64,000 nt of DNA from Megascapheus bottae. Its lineage: Eukaryota > Chordata > Mammalia > Rodentia > Geomyidae. Every line of letters begins with the position of its first letter. Position 1 is the stretch's first letter. The DNA lies in assembly GCA_024803745.1 (NCBI GenBank), contig JANJXV010000002.1:41685757-41749756 (forward strand), read 5' to 3'. The notes beneath the pieces are model-generated. The model was not told the DNA's origin. It saw only the letters and a list, made by a program, of their open reading frames with translations, and did no database searches. Positions 1 to 12,242 of this stretch are shown here, one piece after another. The position numbers were made by a program, and so were the translations under genes.

Positions 1-584
1 GCATACAATAAAATTTTTTAAATGAAAAGAAAAAAAAGTTCTAAATTTGTAGCTAAAACTTTGATGTGGTAAAGAAGCTTAGAGACAAGTTATCAAAGTT
101 TATTTCATCTGTGAACAAACTGTCACAGTTTCTGTATAAATCCACATTTTTAGATAAAGAGAAGTTAGTTTTTCTCTTGGAGGGGAAAAAAAGCTCTTCA
201 TTTTTTTTAGAAAAAAATGAGAAGTGATTTTTTAACTTTTTTTAGCTTTAGACACCTGGTATTTTTGTAATTTTTTTAACCTTCAGAAAAACCATACTGG
301 ATAGCAGCTAGCCCCATGGAGACATGATTACATTTAGCTTAAAGAGTAATGAAAGAGCTTGTATGCTAGCTCACACCTGCCAAAGAAGCTTTTGAAAAGA
401 TAGCAGTTCAATGAGAACTGGGGCAAAATGTTCATGAGACCTCACCCAGAAAACATAAATAGAAGACATGAGTACAGGCCTATCAGTATATAAATATGAG
501 AATCTTTTTTAATAGCTAAAACAGAAGGGGTTTTGAGTGTTGCCTCCAAGAAAGTACATAGAAGGGTTTAAGCCCTAATAGTAC
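1..584. other. AT-rich unique sequence, no gene seen
   Basis: No recognisable exon, RNA gene or repeat family before the GA tract. Confidence 0.5.
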
Positions 585-661
585 ATGCAGAGGGACAGAG
601 ACAGAGAGACAGAAACAGAGACAGAGAGGGAGGGAGGGAGGAAGGGAGGGAAGGAAGGAAG

Positions 662-735
<74 letters not shown>

Positions 736-829
736 GAGACAGAGAGAGAGAGAGAGACAGAGAGAGAGAGAGAGACAGAGAGAGACAGAGAGAGACAGAG
801 AGAGAGAGACAGAGACAGACAGAGAGACA

Positions 830-891
<62 letters not shown>
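585..891 (+). repeat. Purine microsatellite (GA)n with GACA and GGGA variants
   Basis: About 300 bases of almost pure purine on the + strand: a long GA run with interspersed CAGA steps and a GGGA/GGAA part near 626-662. All long frames here are low-complexity artefacts. Confidence 0.95.
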
Positions 892-893
<2 letters not shown>

Positions 894-1362
894 CACACAC
901 TCACACACAAACCTCTCTCCTAGTTGCTGGTAATTTCTTGGCTTGAAGCAGTAGAACACCAGTGTTTAACTAATGTTTTCCACTTGAGTGTCTTTATAGC
1001 CCAATTCCCCCTTTTCATAAGGGCAATGGTCACATTAGATTGAGGCCTCATTCTACTCCAGAATGCTCTTATCTCAACCAGTTATGTTAGTAATGAGGTA
1101 CTAGGGGTCAGAAATTCACCATATCAATTTGGGAAACCAATTCAACCCAAGTAAAGAATACTGGGGATCTGAAGATTTGGTAAATTTTATTCAGCAGCTG
1201 AGCGCTCAAAGAAACCATACAGTGTGCCATGCATATCTGCTGAGCCATCTCTTTCTGCAGCTGTTTCTAAGAAACTATGCAACATATTCAAATATCTACT
1301 GCAATCTATCCTTTCACTATGATTATAGTAACATGCATTCCCTTACTCAAAAATTGGGAGAA
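892..1362. other. Unique sequence, no gene seen
   Basis: Short CA run right after the GA tract (893-910), then nothing recognisable up to the first SINE. Confidence 0.45.
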
Positions 1363-1800
1363 GCCGGGTGCCAGTGGCTCATTCCTATAATCCTAGCTAC
1401 TCAGGAAGCTGAGATTTGAGGATCATGGTTCAAAGCCAGCCCCAGAACAAAAGTCCATGAGACTCTTATCTTCAATTAACCACCAGAAAAACAGAAATGG
1501 AGAAATGGGGGGCCGGGAATTTGGCCTAGTGGTTAAGTGCTTGCCTAGCATGCATGAAGACCCGGGTTTGATTCCTCAGTACCACATACATAGAAAAAAG
1601 CCGGAAGTGGTGCTGAGGCTCAAGTGGTAGAGCTCTAGCCTTGAGAAAGCCCAAGGACAGTGCTCAGGCCCTGAGCTCAAGCCCAGGACTGGCAAAAAAA
1701 AAAAAAAGAAATGGAGAAATGGTACTTGAGCTGAATTGCTCCGGAACAGCGTCTAGGCCCCACAACTAACCAAAAACACAACAACAAGAACAACAACAAC
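1363..1800 (+). mobile_element. B1/7SL-like + Geo chimeric SINE, split by a younger SINE
   Basis: Begins gccgggtgccagtggctc, continues with the 7SL/B1-like 'ataatcctagctactcagga' block, and has its right part (ggtacttgagctg...) after a nested insertion at 1509-1705. Ends in an (AAC)n tail. Confidence 0.8.
1509..1705 (+). mobile_element. IDL-Geo SINE nested in another SINE
   Basis: Left half ggccgggaatttggcctagt with tRNA-like box A and B, right half ggaagtggtgctgaggctca, A-tail. A perfect 16-bp target duplication (agaaatggagaaatgg) lies at 1493-1508 and 1706-1721. Confidence 0.92.
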
Positions 1801-1907
1801 AATTGGGGGAAAATAGCACCAACCTCTACTTCCTAGAAGCCTACAATCAAAAGAATATAGAACATTACCACCCATACAGATGGACATATCATTTAAAATT
1901 CAGCAGG

Positions 1908-2100
1908 CCAGGCCGGGCCTGGCCGGGAGTTTGGCCTAGTGGTAGAGTGCCTGCCTAGCATGCATGAAGGCCCAGGTTCGATTCATTGGTACCACATACA
2001 TAGAAAAAAGCCAGAAGTGGTGCTGAGGCTCAAGTGGTAGAGCTCTAGCCTATCTTGAGAAAGTCCAAGTCCAGGACTGGCCAAAAATAGATAAATAAAT
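1908..2100 (+). mobile_element. IDL-Geo SINE
   Basis: Complete dimer with (ATAA)n tail. Perfect 12-bp target duplication aaattcagcagg at 1896-1907 and 2101-2112. Confidence 0.9.
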
Positions 2101-2587
2101 AAATTCAGCAGGTCTTGTCGCTATTTGTTTGGTTACAGAACTGGTACCTATTTTGTGAAGCTGTACCTAAGAATACATTAGCTAATGAAAAACCCAAGAA
2201 GTCAAGACTCAGAGCAACAATTCTATTAATTCAAAGATGGCAGGGCAAAATAATTCTGGGATATAAATGAAAGCCTATCATGAATGACAGGGTTTGTTAA
2301 TATGACAGATCAAATTCTGATTTGAAGAATAGTCTGTCAATGAAACAGACTTACATGTACAGTTAGAAAGGGAGAGTTAAATGAAACTGATGTGTCCAAA
2401 AGGACAGAAAGTGCCCACACTACTCCAGAATTTTGTTCCTATGGAGCAAGAATGCATTCTCAATTAGGAAACTGCAATTTGGTTCAACCACATCTTGACA
2501 AATGCAGTGAAGTTTTCTCTATCATTTTCTCCTTCCCTATTCCTTTATTGTATAGAAAGTAACTGCTGTGTATGTACAAGTATATTG
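2101..2587. other. Unique sequence, nothing recognised
   Basis: No gene or repeat seen between two SINEs. Confidence 0.45.
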
Positions 2588-2802
2588 CCTGGTGGTGGTG
2601 GTGGTGGTGGTTGTGGTAGTCATGGGACCTAAACTCTGAGCTTTTTTTGCTCTGCCACTTTGAGTCATAGCTTCACTTCCGGTTTTCTGGGGGTTAATTG
2701 CAGAAGAGTCTCACAGACTTTCCTGCCCAAGCTAGCTTTGAACCAGGATTCTTAGATCTCAGTTATCGAAGTTAGGATAACAGGCATGAGCCACTAGTGC
2801 CC
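2588..2802 (-). mobile_element. B1/7SL-like + Geo chimeric SINE (minus), with GGT repeat
   Basis: Reverse-strand copy: 'ggttttctgggggttaattg' linker and 'catgagccactagtgccc' end. A GGT microsatellite (2588-2616) lies at its 3' tail. Confidence 0.8.
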
Positions 2803-3002
2803 TTTTTTTTTTTTTAACTAAATGGCCAATGGCATGTTTTAATTGATATCAAAGGCAGGTAAATGGAGAAAAAAATACCAGTTCTATGAAAATAGTTAAT
2901 TCTCTATTAGTGGCTTGCTCATTCAACTTTTACTTTTATATTATAGTAAGATATTTTGTTCCAATGGCTTTTTGTTGGCTTGTTTTGCCTTGTTCGGTTT
3001 AA

Positions 3003-3182
3003 GTGGCACTGAGGATAGAACTCAAGCTTGCTAAGCAGGTATTCAGCCATTTGAATCACATTCCCAATCATTTTTGCTTTCAGTATTTTTTGATCATTGT
3101 GCTTTTTTCACAGACTGACTTCAAACTGCAATCCTCCTTACCTACTTCTTCCATGTAGCTAGGCTTACCACCACATCCAGCC
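3003..3182 (-). mobile_element. Degenerate SINE-like sequence
   Basis: An ID-like reverse segment (ggcactgaggatagaactca) followed by a B1-like reverse segment (ccatgtagctaggcttacca). Old and diverged. Confidence 0.45.
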
Positions 3183-3340
3183 TACTCTCACTGCTTCAAC
3201 AAACTATCAGATAAATAATAAATATCTTTTACAATGTTTATTTAATATTCTTTATTTGATGTTCTGAAACAAAGGACAATTCTATAATTTCCCTGTTATA
3301 TGTAAGACAATGCTGTTTTTTTGTTTGGGGGGGGCTTTTT

Positions 3341-3518
3341 GCCAGTTGGGGAGCATGAACTCAGGGCCTACGCATAGTCCTTAAGCTTTCTCAAGGCTCC
3401 ATCATTTAAGCCACAGCACCACTCCTGGATTTTTCTGTGTATGTGATACTGAGGAATCAAAACCAGGGCATCGTATATGAGAGGCAAGCACTCTACCATT
3501 AGGCAACACTCCCTGCCC
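3341..3518 (-). mobile_element. IDL-Geo SINE (minus)
   Basis: gccagttggggagcatgaac at the tail side, T-rich run before it, and ctaccattaggcaacactcc at the ID-like end. Confidence 0.85.
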
Positions 3519-3760
3519 AAGGTGCTATGTCTATAAGTAGAGATATAATGTTCTTTGAAAAAAATGGACGTGAGATAGCTTTCTCTTCATGTTGAAAGTG
3601 TTGTTTAAATAAACTTTTTGCTTAATTTTTTTAATGTGTTAGAATTGAGCAAGGCATTCAGGTGTATAGAGCTCATACAGCATGTACAAGGCTTTAGGTT
3701 AAATCCCTGGCTCCCTTAATTAAGTAATATTAGGTACTTAGTTAATTAAAATGTATCAGA

Positions 3761-3950
3761 GGGGCCTAGAGCATGGGCTACTGGTAGAGTGCTTGCCTAG
3801 CATGCACAAAGCCCGGGGTTCGATTCCTTGGTACCACATACAGAGAAAAATTTGGAAGTGGTGCTGTGGCCCAAGTGGTAGAGTGTTAGCCTTGAAAAGG
3901 CCACGGACAGTGCCCAGGCCCTGAGTTCAAGGCCCAGGACTGGCAAATAA
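3761..3950 (+). mobile_element. IDL-Geo SINE
   Basis: Box A/B left half (ctggtagagtgcttgcctag, ggttcgattcc), Geo right half, AAATAAA tail. Confidence 0.88.
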
Positions 3951-4403
3951 AGCATCAGATTTTTTTTGCTTTATCATTAATAGTATGCCCTGTGAGTTTC
4001 TTGGTAGAAGAAATTATATATTGTCCACATTAATCAAAAAGAAATTACAGTTTTCTGCATCAAACTTGTCAAAGATTAAAAATGAATGAGAAAAATAGGG
4101 TAAATAAAAACTAACAGTTTTCTTATAGCCCTAAAACTACAAAAATACCCAAATCAAATATGAATACTTAGAATCATTCCATTGTTTGGTTACATTATCT
4201 TTAATACAAAGATTTAAAGATAGCCAATTGAGTGATCAAAGTATGGCACATTCATAGTTTCTTTGAACTTAATAGATCTCTCTCTAACAGATTTAGCAAA
4301 TCTACATTGGTACAATATTATACCCTTGTAGATATTTTGTTTTGTGAAAATTACATGAATAAGTAATTAATTGAAGGAATGTATTTTAAAAACTCTACTG
4401 AAA
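3951..4403. other. AT-rich sequence, nothing recognised
   Basis: No gene or repeat family seen. Confidence 0.45.
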
Positions 4404-4652
4404 GCCAGGCATGGTGGCTCACGCCTGTAATCCTAGCTACTTAAGGAGGCTGAGATCTGAGGATCAAGGTTCAAAGCCAGACCGGGCACAAAAGAACCTG
4501 AGACTCTTATCTCCAATTAACCCCTAAGAAACGGGAAATGTGGCTTGGCTCTAGGGTAGGGAAGGTAGCCTTGAGCTGAAGAGCTCCGGGACAGCACCCA
4601 GGCCCAGGGGTAGGGTGGTAACACCCTCCCCACCCCCCCACCCCCCAAAAAA
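4404..4652 (+). mobile_element. B1/7SL-like + Geo chimeric SINE
   Basis: gccaggcatggtggctcacg head, caattaacccctaagaaacg linker, then a Geo-like tail running into a C-rich end. Confidence 0.85.
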
Positions 4653-4997
4653 ATCTATTGAAGTAACTTGGAATAAAGTTGAATATCAGCTCTCTCCTCT
4701 AGGTGGCAAACTCAGACCTCATACAGTCTATTGGATAGTCTGGATCTTGTAAGACATGAACATTATAACATAAAGACACACTCTCCCACCTATTGCAGGG
4801 CAGACTGAAGTGAGAAATTCTACAAGTATTTTCTCCCCAAAAGTTTTTCTTCTTTTCATATCCTTTAAGTTTCTTGTAAATATGTATATATATATAATTT
4901 ATAGAAAGTCATTAAGAAACATTGCATAAATACCACAAGGAAAAATAATTGTTCAAGAGATTTTTCAACATTGATTTTTTTGTAACCATGTCCTATT

Positions 4998-5220
4998 CTT
5001 TTTTTGTGGGGGGGGGGGTCATGGGGCTTGAACTCTGGGCCAGCTCAAGGCTACTGTCCTACCTTGAGTCACAGCCCTACTTCCCATTTTCTAGTGGTTA
5101 ATTGAAGATATGAGTCTCACATTCTTTAGTGCTTTAGTGCCTGCTGACTTTGAACTGTAATCATCAGATCTCAGCCTCCTGAGTAGCTAGGATTACAAGT
5201 GTGAGCCACCATGCCAGGCC
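4998..5220 (-). mobile_element. B1/7SL-like + Geo chimeric SINE (minus)
   Basis: Complete reverse copy with a perfect 11-bp target duplication catgtcctatt at 4987-4997 and 5221-5231. Confidence 0.9.
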
Positions 5221-5231
5221 CATGTCCTATT

Positions 5232-6974
5232 TAGGAAATCATTTCTTTGCCCAAAGTTCATTATTCTTCCCCTAGTATATACAATTCTCCCTAAATATGA
5301 AATAAAAGTTCTATTAAATTTGACAAAGCCCATCGCATGTCATTTTTTAGCTCCATTGTGACAACAGTTAAAATTAAATAAGAGCTGATTACCTTATATT
5401 AACAACCAAATACACAACAATCAATGAGATAACTTAATTCAAATGCCTTGCTTTAACCCCCAGGATACAAATTCTTGAATTATTTAAATATTTTTATTCT
5501 TCCACACATGTCCACTTCCTTTTGTGGTAATGCGGTCTATAGTTTCTTATACAGGAAATATGGCTGGAAAATATCTTGACTCTCATGAACACTAAAGAGC
5601 AAGCAAGCTAAAATTAATCTAACCAAACAGGAACAGCAAGAATTAAAGATGCTTGTTCCCAAAATTAAGGAGAGAAGATGAGTAAAAGGAACAATGACAA
5701 GCCATAGCTGAAGTGTTAAAAATTAAATGTGTGTAAATAATTCCTGTCGAAACTAGACCCAACGTATATTGGGCAAACCAGGTAAAGAGTCCTGCCAAAA
5801 CATGCCAGGATACGATTCACCCAGCACTGAGCTGTGGCTAGTGATGGAATGGCAGAACTTGTGCAGCAGCTAGTTTATCCACATTAAAGGCTAGTATGCA
5901 CTTCAAACTTGTAGTTCTTCTTGATGCCACATACTAACTGAAAGTGACATGTTTAAGAATTTGAATGGGCTTTTCTCGCTGATGTATAATTATTTCTCTA
6001 ATACTCATTTCTTTAGGAACTAATCTGGATGAGGTCCTGTACTAGAAGCCATGAATATAATGCAAAATATTACAGAAATGAATAAGGCATGATCCCTGCC
6101 CTCAGAGGAGTGAGGAAGCCAGATATGTACATAAGTAATTATTATGAGAGGAAGAAAGAAACTGAAGCCAAACTGATATATTGATGTTAGGGCGCTTAAA
6201 AACTTCCTTTAAATCCTGTTCCAGAGCTATATGGATGGCAACTTGCTGAATCAGAATCCAACTACAGAATTAGTTTCTGATGGATATTATATTAAGCCTA
6301 CATGCCTGGGTCTCTAATGCAGCTAAGTTGCAGAAAGAAACCCCTAATTATACATGAACATCCATTATGCTTTCCAAGGGTTTTCTTGGAAGATCATCCT
6401 CCAAGATATACATGAGCCAGAGAAGTTATTTAAGACAACACCATCCGCTAAATAGATGTGTAGCTTGTGTTATAAGGAAGCAACTATAAACCCTTTTTAG
6501 TAAACTAAGAAACACGCTAAACAAACATTAACAGAGGAGTTTCGGTAAATTACAGACTCAGAATGTGTGAAGAATGAGGAAGCTTTAGCATGGACACATC
6601 TTCTCATGTACAAAAGTGAAAAGAAACAATTTTGGCTTTAGACTAACCTTGTTATTTATTGCAACTTACATGCCATTCTACTATACCTTTGAACTTACAT
6701 TGACCTAAATTGATTTTTTAATATTTTTTTCTTTAATGTATACTTAGATTGGTTATTTCATTCAATGAATTTGTTTCTTGTGGTACCTAAATATGTAGTG
6801 AAGATTTTTCATAATGTCTCTACATGCTATTGGTTGCTTTAGGCCTTTTCTCACTTTGGGGAGCTTTAGCATCATGTTTAAAGATTTGGATCTAATTAGC
6901 ATACACACCCTTTAATTTCAATTCAAAAAACACACAGGTGAATTTTTTTCTTTTCTTTTCTTTCCTATTTCTTT
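5232..6974. other. Intergenic AT-rich stretch; possible ancient repeat near 6030-6165
   Basis: No gene seen. The part 'gaataaggcatgatccctgc' (about 6080-6100) resembles ancient mammalian interspersed repeats of MIR/L2 type; the rest is unassigned. Confidence 0.35.
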
Positions 6975-7172
6975 GCTAGACTTGGCTTGAATTCTGTCCT
7001 AAGCACTGACAGGACCTGAGCACTGTCCTTGGGCTTTCTCAAGGCTAAGTTCTACCACTTGAGCCACAGCACCACTTCCAACTTTTTTCTTTGCATGTGG
7101 TACTGAGGAATCAACCCAGGTCTTTGTGCATGCTAGGCAAGCACTCTACCACGAGGCCAAACTCCCGGCCCC
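6975..7172 (-). mobile_element. IDL-Geo SINE (minus)
   Basis: Reverse Geo (ctttctcaaggctaagttct) then reverse ID-like end (ctaggcaagcactctaccac...ccggcccc). Confidence 0.86.
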
Positions 7173-7569
7173 AGAAAAGTGAATTTTCACCTAACTGTTG
7201 TTACTAGACTTCTCCCATACAACTCAACAAAGATAGGCTATCGTTTCTCTTTATTCTTTACTATAAAAAAACAAAGGTGGGAATGTCAAGGAGACAGGAT
7301 AGAAAAGAGACTTTCAAAAGGACTGATAATCCATTTTGCTAGCAGGAATTGAAGGTGGAAGATAAGTGGAGGCCTTACATTTATAGTTTCTTCAACAACT
7401 TAGGCCCTGCTCTGTGGCTTTTCCCCCCACTATGACTGGTATAAGTTTCTCTACTAGTCAAAGAAGAAAAAGTTCAACTAAGTTCATTTCTACAATGAGT
7501 CTAGAATCTTACATATCATCATGGCTCACTTTCTTGGAAAAGCCATAAAATTAAAAAAACAGTGTCTTA
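7173..7569. other. Unique sequence, nothing recognised
   Basis: No gene or repeat seen. Confidence 0.4.
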
Positions 7570-7807
7570 GCCAGGCACCAGTGGCTTATGTTTGTAATCC
7601 TAACTCAGTAAACTGAGATTTCAGAACTTCAGTTTGAAGTCCACCTTCAGCAGGAAATTCTGTGAGAGACTCTTATTTCTACTTAACAGCCAAAAAGCAG
7701 AAGTGGAGTTGTGGCTCAGGTAGTAGAATGCTAGGCTAGAACACAAAAGCTCCAAGGCAATGACCAAGTGCTAAGTTCAGTCCCAGGATGGGCACTGAAA
7801 AAAAAAG
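7570..7807 (+). mobile_element. B1/7SL-like + Geo chimeric SINE, diverged
   Basis: gccaggcaccagtggcttat head, ctacttaacagccaaaaagc linker, Geo-like tail and A-run. Confidence 0.78.
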
Positions 7808-8494
7808 GCTTATTCCTATAAGCTAGATATAGTTCTAGAAATGAAGCAGAAAGCCACAGAAAGAAAGGCAAGGTGTCATATACAGGATATGGGGTGAGCC
7901 CAGCAACAAGTCAGCCAATGAACTTTCATAAAGAAGACAGAAACAAATAGCACAGAGAAGCAGCCACTACACTAAGTGCCAGCATACTGGTAGAGCAGGT
8001 GCATCCACCCTCTCTGGCACCAGAAACCACACTTGACACACCCACATTTTCCCACTCACAAGGCTACCAGTGCTGTCTGAATTCATGCATTCTGCTTATG
8101 CATGGAGTTTTCAACAGTTTATTGCCTTGTGATAGTGAAAGCCGAGATTAACACCAATCAACATCTGCATAATTACTCTACAAAGAAAATAAAGAAGGAA
8201 AATAAACACATGAACTCATATCTATAAAGTGCTCTCCAAAAGGATTTGAAGTCAGGAAACTAGAATGGAGAGAGAGCATTAGCCATTCAATAGTATGAAA
8301 CTCCCATCATCTTTAAGGCAGTTTTCTGATCATTGTTGAAGACATTTTAAGATACATCAGCAAAACAGACTTAGCTGCCCCCAGTAGAACGTATTAATTT
8401 ACTGTAAATATATTAGGTAGACAATAAGCATTCTTATAAACTAAGGCAAATTAAAATAATAATATGATACTAATGATAATTACTATAGTTAACA
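7808..8494. other. Unique sequence, nothing recognised
   Basis: No gene or repeat family seen. Confidence 0.4.
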
Positions 8495-8640
8495 TATACT
8501 ATGTACCTATTAGGTGTCAGACAATGTGTTACATTTAGCTACAGAGGTTATTATTCCATTTTATAGATAAGAAAACTACATCAAACTGAAATTAAATATT
8601 TTTTCAAGACTATCCAGCTGGAATGATAGGTTAATAATGA
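8495..8640 (+). mobile_element. MIR-type ancient SINE
   Basis: Pattern 'actatgtacctattaggtgt' followed by 'ccattttatagataagaaaa' and 'ctatccagctgg' follows the core of mammalian MIR elements as I know them. Strongly diverged. Confidence 0.65.
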
Positions 8641-8684
8641 CACTTCAGATGAACTGTCTCCACTACACCTACACCGACTGTCAG

Positions 8685-8900
8685 CAAATTTAACTTTGTC
8701 TCAAATCTTTTCTGATGCTAATTTTTGTAAATAAAGTTGTATTGGGGCACAGACACTCTCGATCATTTATTTTATAATCTACAGCTACTTTGGTTCTACA
8801 CCAGGAGGGCTGAGTCATTTTTGACAGAACCATATATATGACTCACAAAAGCAAAACAATTGACTCTCTGGAACTTTAAAAAAGCTTTGTCAGTCTCGGT
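8685..8900 (-). mobile_element. hAT-type (Charlie/MER) DNA transposon remnant
   Basis: tttttgtaaataaagttgta and the flanking order match the reverse strand of a common non-autonomous hAT element. The outer ends tgtcagcaaattt and aaaaaagctttgtcag are partly inverted. The exact subfamily is not assigned. Confidence 0.55.
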
Positions 8901-9046
8901 GCTGCTGTATGCCATTAAGGATTTCAAAAGGGTTGCATATAATAAATAATTTCAGAAAACCTAAAATGTATGAAACAGGAGTATATCCTGAGACATCCTG
9001 CCTATGCATGGAGCTTTCTTCCATTCAGTAAAATCTGAGTTGGAAG

Positions 9047-9118
9047 GCTAATCAATGAGGCTCAGTAGTAGAACATTTGCCTAATACAAACGAGGTCCTG
9101 GGTTGAATACCAAGCTCA
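9047..9118 (+). mobile_element. Old ID-like SINE fragment
   Basis: aggctcagtagtagaacatt (box A-like) and ctgggttgaataccaagctc (box B-like), followed by a purine-rich tail to about 9205. Confidence 0.55.
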
Positions 9119-9205
9119 TAAATAAGGAGAACAAAGACAGAAAGAAGGAAGCAGAAGAAGGAAAGGAAGAGAAAAGGGAGGATGGGGGAGGAAAGGATAA
9201 GAAGG

Positions 9206-10725
9206 AAAACTATTGGATTAGTAAGATAGTTTTTGTTTCCGAATTTAGTAATCGGAATTGACCAACTACTTTGCCCCCTCCATCCAACTTCCAGCTTCTC
9301 CCTTATATTTCTCACAAGATGTTTCACCAAAGCAGCTTCGTAAGGGGAAAGTCAGTAAGGAACACAATGGATAAGCAGTGCTGTATCCTTACAAAACTTC
9401 CATCTCACACTAGCCATGTGGGCTAGTGCTGTAAGGAAAGACATGCCAAATCTCAAGGCTTCGTTCTTGATGCTTGTTCGATTGATGTAAGTCTGCATGG
9501 ATAAGTTTATAAACTCTAACAAATGGAATTTTGAGAGAGTGCACACAGGTAACAACCAGTTGAGAATCAGCTACCAACAGGGAAGAACTTTCTCTTATCC
9601 TTTCTACCACATGTTCAACAGGATGTGGCTTAAGGCCACAACTGTATCTTATTCAACAGCTTCCAAATATAGCCTTCCATGTTATATCCTCCATCAAGGC
9701 TATACCTTTGATATAAAAAGCGTGGTTAGGGAAAACAAGAAACTTGGAGTCAAGCAAGTGTTATGGCCACTTACTATTTGAATAACCGTAGGAAATCCAA
9801 TAAACCATTTTGAGCTTGTATTTAATGTAAATAAGTTAAAGCTGATGGAACCCTGATTATAATGAGGATATAAACTGTTCTAGCACATTCAGTGACTAAC
9901 AAAGTCTCTGACACATAGTAGGCAATCTGTCAGTACACAAAAAGTACTAGTGCTGCTTTGACTGGCAGGTAAAACTACATCCCTCTCCCATCCTAGCTTC
10001 TTCTTCAGCCAAGAGTTAACAAGAGTACCATCTCAACATCCAAATCTAAATGGTAATGTGCTGACTGCATTCTGTGGCGGTACCTGAGAAAGCTGACTTT
10101 TAACTTTCTAATTGAGCCTTGTACCAGTTTGAAGTAATTGTTATAATATGTTATAGTTTATGGGTAGCCTTGTTTTTAATTATGAGGTTTTTATTGGGAA
10201 GGCAAGTTTCAGGGTAAGTCTGCCATCTGACTTGTCAGCACTTGTTGAAAGGTTTTATAGCATAATTCATTTACATATATGGGTGTGTTTATGAGTGCTA
10301 TTACTAAATGTGGCTGTCATATAGAAATAGATGTATGATTCTAATTTGTCTGAATATACACCTCCCCCATCTCCCGCTCTATCCTTCCATTTATTGAAGA
10401 ACTAGTTTGGACTATTGTACATGTGGAATAAAAGCAAGCCCATTGCAGATGCTTAAGTCTTTTAGCTAGACAGAAAAAAGTAGGGAAAGACAATAAGACA
10501 ATGAAAAACCTATGTGGTATGTTCTCAAAGCTAATGCTCTTAACTTTATAGGGAGAATACCTGCAGGAAACATTCACTTCACATTCATGTCAGCAAGTGC
10601 TACTGGTAGAACAAGGCGATAGTTGCCTGCAAAGAAAAAGAGAGAGAACATAAGTGTACCAGTTCTTTAAAAGAAGAAAGACACTCCCACAAACAGAAAA
10701 TGAGAACTCAAAATGGCATGGGCAA
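9206..10725. other. Intergenic; possible MIR remnant at 9872-9945
   Basis: 'tctctgacacatagtaggca' resembles the reverse strand of MIR-type elements. The several short frames (e.g. 9352-9781) overlap each other on both strands and have no family resemblance. Confidence 0.35.
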
Positions 10726-10940
10726 AGCTGAATATAGGTGGCTCATGTCTGTAATCCTAGTTACTCAGGAGGCTGAGCTAAGGATTGCAGTTCAAAACCA
10801 TCCCAGGAAAGAGTCAGAAAGAACTTTATCTCTAATAAACCAACAGGAAACCAAGAATGGGGCTTCAGCACAAGTGCTAGAGCACTAACCTTGAGCACAA
10901 AAGCTCAAGGATGGTGTTCAGGCAATTAGTTCAATCATCA
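10726..10940 (+). mobile_element. B1/7SL-like + Geo chimeric SINE
   Basis: ggctcatgtctgtaatccta head, accaacaggaaaccaagaat linker, diverged Geo tail ending in a CA microsatellite. Confidence 0.8.
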
Positions 10941-10943
10941 GCA

Positions 10944-10999
<56 letters not shown>
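10941..10999 (+). repeat. (CA)n microsatellite at a SINE tail
   Basis: Nearly pure CA for about 58 bases with one CAT step near the start. Confidence 0.95.
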
Positions 11000-11267
11000 A
11001 ATAAACCACTGGCATGGACAGTACTGACGTAACTCCAGGATGATTCAGTAACCCCAAGAGCCAAACCCTTGCTGAGCACCTCCTCATTTATGCCTAGCCA
11101 CAACATTAAAGAGACAAAGCAGAAATGCTACAGTTTTCCTTTAAGTTTCCAACTTCCCTATTATGTAAAAGTAGAGAAATTAATTGAAGGGATAAAGAAG
11201 TAAAAAAGCGAAATTGGGTGTTTTTTTTTTTAATTTTAAGGAGAGAAGGTGGTGGAGAGAGAAGGAA
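11000..11267. other. Unique sequence, nothing recognised
   Basis: Contains a poly-T run near 11221; no gene seen. Confidence 0.4.
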
Positions 11268-11493
11268 CCACACACTGTTGGCTTATAGCTGAAATCCTAG
11301 CTACACTGGAGACTAAGATCTGAGAATCAAAGTTCAAACCAGCCCAGGGAGGAAAGTCTGTAAGGTGCTTACCTCTGATAAACTACTCAGAAAAAGCCAG
11401 AAGTGTTGCTGTGTCTCAAGTGATGGTGAACTAGCCTTGAGCAAAAGAAGCTCAGGGACAATGCCCAGGATCTGAGTTCAAGCCCCAGGACTG

Positions 11494-11494
<1 letters not shown>
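11268..11494 (+). mobile_element. B1/7SL-like + Geo chimeric SINE
   Basis: ggcttatagctgaaatccta head and gttcaagccccaggactggc tail, followed by a CA microsatellite. Confidence 0.82.
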
Positions 11495-11545
<51 letters not shown>

Positions 11546-11567
11546 AAGGAAGGAAGGAAGGAAGGAA
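11495..11567 (+). repeat. (CA)n then (GGAA)n microsatellite
   Basis: CA to about 11543, then GGAA repeats to 11567, directly at the SINE tail. Confidence 0.95.
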
Positions 11568-12242
11568 TGAGAAAAAAAAACAGTATCCAGTGTTAGTATC
11601 ATAGAACTTTCTGGGGCTCATAACGGGCACTGTTGACTTCAATCAAGAGAAGACTTCCTTCATCATATCTACCCTCATCTTTCCCCATCTCTTACACTTC
11701 CACATGTGGCATGGCAATGCTCTTTTTAATTCCATCTGAAGTGTAGGAAAACATATCAACACCAGACCTTCACAAACAAGGTTAAAAAAAATGAGTCATT
11801 TATTGCCAAATGGCCAGACATGATGTGCAAACTTAAGAGAATCGATAGCTTCCTGACCCCAATTCTTCTACCTCCCTCCCCTGCCGGCACAAGAACAGAC
11901 TGAAAGAAGATGAGACACTTTCCAGAGGTCCTCCAAGACAGTGATGTGGCTACATTTCCCATTCCTTCCTCTGTATGATGCCCCGCCAAGGACAATTCCA
12001 CCAATGAAGAAGTGCTTTATCCATGGGCTCCAAATATTGAGTGAGCTGTTTAACTGCAAAGAGTCTTTAATAAATAACTAAATAAATACTCACTTTGACT
12101 TTTTTTGGATAAAATGTGAGTTCTGATTGAAACTAGATATTCCCAGAGATAAAGTAATGGATATATGCTTAATTCCTCTCTATAAGAAGAACTTGGAATT
12201 TACATTTCTGAATAGTAGACTAACAGATTAAAAATATATTTT
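11568..12242. other. Unique sequence, nothing recognised
   Basis: Overlapping minus-strand frames (11756-12059) show no family resemblance. Confidence 0.4.

Noticed and set aside
516..959. Long Ser-Leu or Arg-Glu repeat proteins on both strands (also 19029-19480, 24626-25186, 56276-56723)
   Set aside because: They are translations of GA/CT microsatellites; frames are open only because the repeat lacks stops.
1920..1985. tRNA gene from box A and box B matches in the SINE left halves
   Set aside because: The matches belong to tRNA-derived SINE promoters; no intact cloverleaf with proper acceptor stem was seen.
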